From positions 4,341-11,951 of the forward strand of contig WSMP01000040.1 in assembly GCA_013316495.1 (NCBI GenBank): a DNA stretch of 7,611 nt. The letters are read 5' to 3'. This document shows positions 6,132-7,611 of this stretch, piece by piece. Positions within the stretch are counted from its first letter, which is position 1. Each line of letters begins with the position of its first letter. Made by a program: the position numbers and the translations under genes. This stretch comes from Angelakisella sp. Lineage in GTDB: Bacteria; Bacillota; Clostridia; Oscillospirales; Ruminococcaceae. The notes below the pieces were generated by a model. The model ran no database searches. It was not told the DNA's origin and was given only the letters and a program-made list of their open reading frames with translations.

Positions 6132-7235
6132 TCATTCCGTCTTCAGCTTCATGGGCAGCACCAAAAAGAGGAAGCTATCCCCCTCCAGGGGCAGCACCTT
6201 CATTGGAGAAAGAGGGCCGCTGATTTCCAGCTTCACCATGTCCGCCTCGCTGTTCTTCAGGGCGTCCATTAAATAGCGGTTATTAAAGCCCATCTCCACC
6301 TGGGGACCCTGGGACTGACACGCGCATTCGTCGTAGGCCTTACCGATGGTGGTGGAGCAGGACATCCGCACCAGCCCATCGTCGAAGACCACCCGCAAGG
6401 GACTTTTCAGGCGGTCGGAGATGAGAAGAGAGGTCCGCTCGATGGAGGAGATAAGGCCCCTGGTGGAGACCTTGACGGTGGTGGAGCACTCCTTGGGAAT
6501 GGCCGTGTTGTAATCCAGGAACTCCCCTTCCAAAAGGCGGGAGATAATGCTGGTTTCTCCAATAGTAAAGAGGATGTGCTTTTTGGAGACCTGCAGCTCC
6601 ACCTGGGCGTCGTCGTCCCCCAGCAGCTTTAAAAGCTCATTGAGGCTCTTTCCCGGCACCACGAACCGCATGGTCTGGGGGACCTGGGCTGGCTCCCGCC
6701 GCAGGGCCAGGCGGAACCCATCCACCGCCACCACAGTGGCCTGGCTTTCCTCCAAAAGAAAGAGGCAGCCGGTATGCACCGGTTTGGCGTCGTTCTGGGC
6801 CACGGCAAAGAGGGTCTGGTCCACCATGGAGCGTAATTTATTTTGGGGCAGAAGCACCGATTCCCCCTCCCCCAGGGAGGGCAGCTCCGGAAATTCCAAT
6901 GGAGCCATCCCCAGGATGGTGAATTCCGAGACGCCCCCCTTAATCTCCACTAAAAACCGCTGGTCGCAGCTTAGCTGGATCTCGTCACTGGCGGTTTTGC
7001 GGACGATTTCGGAAAAGAGCTTAGCGGGAATCACCACCTCCCCCTCCTCGATAGTTTTAGCGGGAAGATTGGAGGTGATGCCCAACTCCAGGTTATAGCC
7101 AATAAGGGTGAGGGTGTCCTTTTTGGCAGTGACCAGGATACCTTCCAGGGCGGGAAGGGTGGACTTTGGGGAGACGGCCAGGGAGACGTTTGCGATGGCC
7201 TGGCTCAGCTGGGAGGTGGAACAGGTAAATTTCAT
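6132..7235 (-). CDS. dnaN: DNA polymerase III beta subunit (sliding clamp DnaN)
   Basis: DnaN forms the ring-shaped homodimer that holds DNA polymerase III and many repair proteins on DNA. The 367-residue length and three-part plan (about 1-120, 121-245, 246-367) fit the family. The N-terminus MKFTCSTSQLSQAIANVS, the segment PALEGILVTA (28-37), the central AVDGFRLALRR and the C-terminal VLPMKL (equivalent to the VMPMRL end of other clamps, which forms part of the peptide-binding pocket) are all present. GGAAAGGA lies 11 nt before the ATG. It is the first gene after the oriC-like spacer and is followed closely by yaaA. Confidence 0.98.
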   Translation of the reverse strand: MKFTCSTSQLSQAIANVSLAVSPKSTLPALEGILVTAKKDTLTLIGYNLELGITSNLPAKTIEEGEVVIPAKLFSEIVRKTASDEIQLSCDQRFLVEIKGGVSEFTILGMAPLEFPELPSLGEGESVLLPQNKLRSMVDQTLFAVAQNDAKPVHTGCLFLLEESQATVVAVDGFRLALRREPAQVPQTMRFVVPGKSLNELLKLLGDDDAQVELQVSKKHILFTIGETSIISRLLEGEFLDYNTAIPKECSTTVKVSTRGLISSIERTSLLISDRLKSPLRVVFDDGLVRMSCSTTIGKAYDECACQSQGPQVEMGFNNRYLMDALKNSEADMVKLEISGPLSPMKVLPLEGDSFLFLVLPMKLKTE

Positions 7236-7256
7236 GGTGAAGACCGTCCTTTCCGG

Positions 7257-7265
7257 GGTGGAAAA
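7257..7265 (-). promoter_or_regulatory. DnaA-box-like 9-mer (dnaN-proximal)
   Basis: The minus strand reads TTTTCCACC, two differences from the consensus TTATCCACA. It lies just upstream of the dnaN ribosome binding site, so bound DnaA could influence dnaN expression. It is weak on its own and is listed because the same 9-mer recurs at 7361. Confidence 0.4.
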
Positions 7266-7331
7266 ATTTTGGGGGCAGGGAGGGAATCGCAGCCTATTGG
7301 CCCTCTCTCTTAGATAGAAAGAAATTTAAAA

Positions 7332-7346
7332 ATAGTCGTAGCCGTA
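7332..7346 (-). promoter_or_regulatory. Candidate DnaA-trio tract with adjacent AT-rich run
   Basis: The minus strand reads TAC-GGC-TAC-GAC-TAT, directly followed by TTTTTAAATTTC (towards 7320). In Bacillota the basal unwinding element is a DnaA box, a GC-rich spacer, then repeats of a TAC/TAT-like trinucleotide leading into AT-rich DNA. Here the box is at 7361-7369 and a 14-nt C-rich spacer (7347-7360) separates it from the tract. The order and orientation towards dnaN match B. subtilis. Two of the five triplets are imperfect. Confidence 0.5.
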
Positions 7347-7360
7347 GGGGTGGTTGGAAT

Positions 7361-7369
7361 GGTGGAAAA
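7361..7369 (-). promoter_or_regulatory. DnaA-box-like 9-mer next to the trio tract
   Basis: The minus strand reads TTTTCCACC. TTTTCCACA is a common natural variant of the box, so this differs from it at the last base only. Its place before the trio tract makes it the candidate anchor box for unwinding. Confidence 0.5.
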
Positions 7370-7394
7370 GTCCGGAGACCTAGAAATTCCGGGG

Positions 7395-7417
7395 AAAAAC
7401 GGGGACAAGCCCCTGTT
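7395..7417 (-). terminator. Weak terminator-like hairpin after dnaA
   Basis: On the minus strand AAC-A-GGGG, loop CTTGT and CCCC-GTT can pair with one bulged A, and the run of five T residues begins within the last stem base pairs and continues past them. This could end dnaA transcription, which would come from beyond 7611. The GC core is only 4 bp, and an alternative hairpin (CCCC TTAACA GGGG, 7410-7423) competes for the same bases. Confidence 0.3.
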
Positions 7418-7475
7418 AAGGGGACACAGAAGGAAATGTTAAAACTTTTGAAGAAAGGAAAAATATAAACCGCAC

Positions 7476-7526
7476 CGTGGAAAATGGGCAGTTCAATGTT
7501 GAAAACTCGGTGGAAAGTGTGGAGAA
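7476..7526 (-). promoter_or_regulatory. Cluster of four DnaA-box-like 9-mers
   Basis: On the minus strand: TTCTCCACA (7518-7526, one difference from TTATCCACA), CTTTCCACC (7509-7517, directly abutting), TTTTCAACA (7497-7505) and TTTTCCACG (7476-7484). All four point the same way, towards dnaN. Start-to-start spacings are 9, 12 and 21 bp. The density in 51 bp is well beyond the rest of the window, supporting a DnaA-binding array. Confidence 0.6.
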
Positions 7527-7536
7527 CGAACAAACA

Positions 7537-7549
7537 GCCGCTTTTCTTT
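7537..7549 (-). repeat. Possible remnant of the dispersed repeat tail
   Basis: The minus strand reads GAAAGAAAAGCGG, matching the tail core of copies A and C (AAAAAGAAAAGCGGC) but with no pyrimidine arm next to it. It joins a GC-rich hairpin cluster, as copy A does at 1632-1647. It could be a decayed or partial copy. Confidence 0.35.
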
Positions 7550-7551
7550 CC

Positions 7552-7604
7552 GGCATGCCCCCCGGCGTGCCGCCGGTGTCACGCCCTCCGGGGTGCCCCC
7601 GGAG
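7552..7604. repeat. Cluster of three GC-rich palindromes
   Basis: GGCATGCC (7552-7559), CCGGCG-TGC-CGCCGG (7562-7576, perfect 6-bp stem) and CTCCGGGG-TGC-CCCCGGAG (7586-7604, perfect 8-bp stem) follow one another. All have ATGC or TGC at the centre, as if derived from a common unit. The cluster lies between the DnaA-box array and the unseen dnaA end. Confidence 0.65.
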
Positions 7605-7611
7605 TCTCGCC

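Larger units (their letters stand above)
7236..7611. other. Non-coding dnaA-dnaN spacer, candidate oriC region
   Basis: This 376-bp stretch upstream of dnaN has no convincing gene. None of the three minus-strand frames entering from base 7611 looks like a DnaA C-terminus, so dnaA must end beyond the window. The stretch holds at least six 9-mers close to the DnaA box, all in the same orientation. It also holds a short TA(C/T)-rich triplet tract beside an AT-rich run, a weak hairpin followed by T residues, and GC-rich hairpins at the far end. The dnaA-dnaN spacer is where B. subtilis unwinds its origin, so an origin or part of one is the natural reading. Confidence 0.7.

Noticed and set aside
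7294..7533. Minus-strand 79-codon frame in the dnaA-dnaN spacer
   Set aside because: It needs a TTG start, has no good ribosome site, and runs through the DnaA-box array and the trio tract; the protein is low-complexity Phe-rich.
7540..7611. 3' end of dnaA at the right edge
   Set aside because: I read all three minus-strand frames from base 7611; one stops at once and the others give arginine/glycine-rich hairpin translation with no DnaA C-terminal helix pattern.

Overview
The window is a leftward-transcribed (all genes on the minus strand) replication-initiation and gyrase cluster. In transcription order, from right to left, it holds an oriC-like dnaA-dnaN spacer, dnaN, a yaaA-type S4 gene, recF, remB (DUF370), gyrB, two unrecognised small membrane-protein genes and the first 531 codons of gyrA. 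The order dnaN-yaaA-recF-remB-gyrB-gyrA is the classic origin region of Bacillota. The GC-rich coding sequence, the GyrA quinolone-region sequence GDASVYD and the style of the intergenic repeats suggest a Clostridia member, plausibly Oscillospirales. The taxonomic part is inference from pattern, not from a search.

Layout: 7236-7611 is non-coding. It carries a one-sided array of DnaA-box-like 9-mers, a candidate DnaA-trio tract next to an AT-rich run, a weak terminator-like hairpin and, at the window edge, a cluster of very GC-rich hairpins. dnaA itself is not in the window. The genes are then packed in short translationally coupled groups: dnaN-yaaA (15-nt gap), recF-remB (4-nt gap) and gyrB-orfA-orfB (gaps of 10 and 8 nt). 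Each junction between groups, and the junction before gyrA, is about 90-170 bp and contains the same kind of dispersed repeat: a 13-15 bp perfect hairpin with one all-pyrimidine arm and one all-purine arm, plus a purine-rich tail. Two copies (before recF and before gyrA) are near-identical in the same orientation; the third (before gyrB) is diverged and inverted.

Together the genes supply the sliding clamp (DnaN), the gap-repair loader factor (RecF), a ribosome-associated S4 protein (YaaA), a Rem-type DNA-binding regulator (RemB) and both gyrase subunits. The least explained parts are the two small single-span membrane proteins between gyrB and gyrA, which look like diverged tandem relatives of each other, and the repeat family that divides the cluster into modules. 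I see no tRNA, rRNA, CRISPR array, transposase gene or prophage gene.
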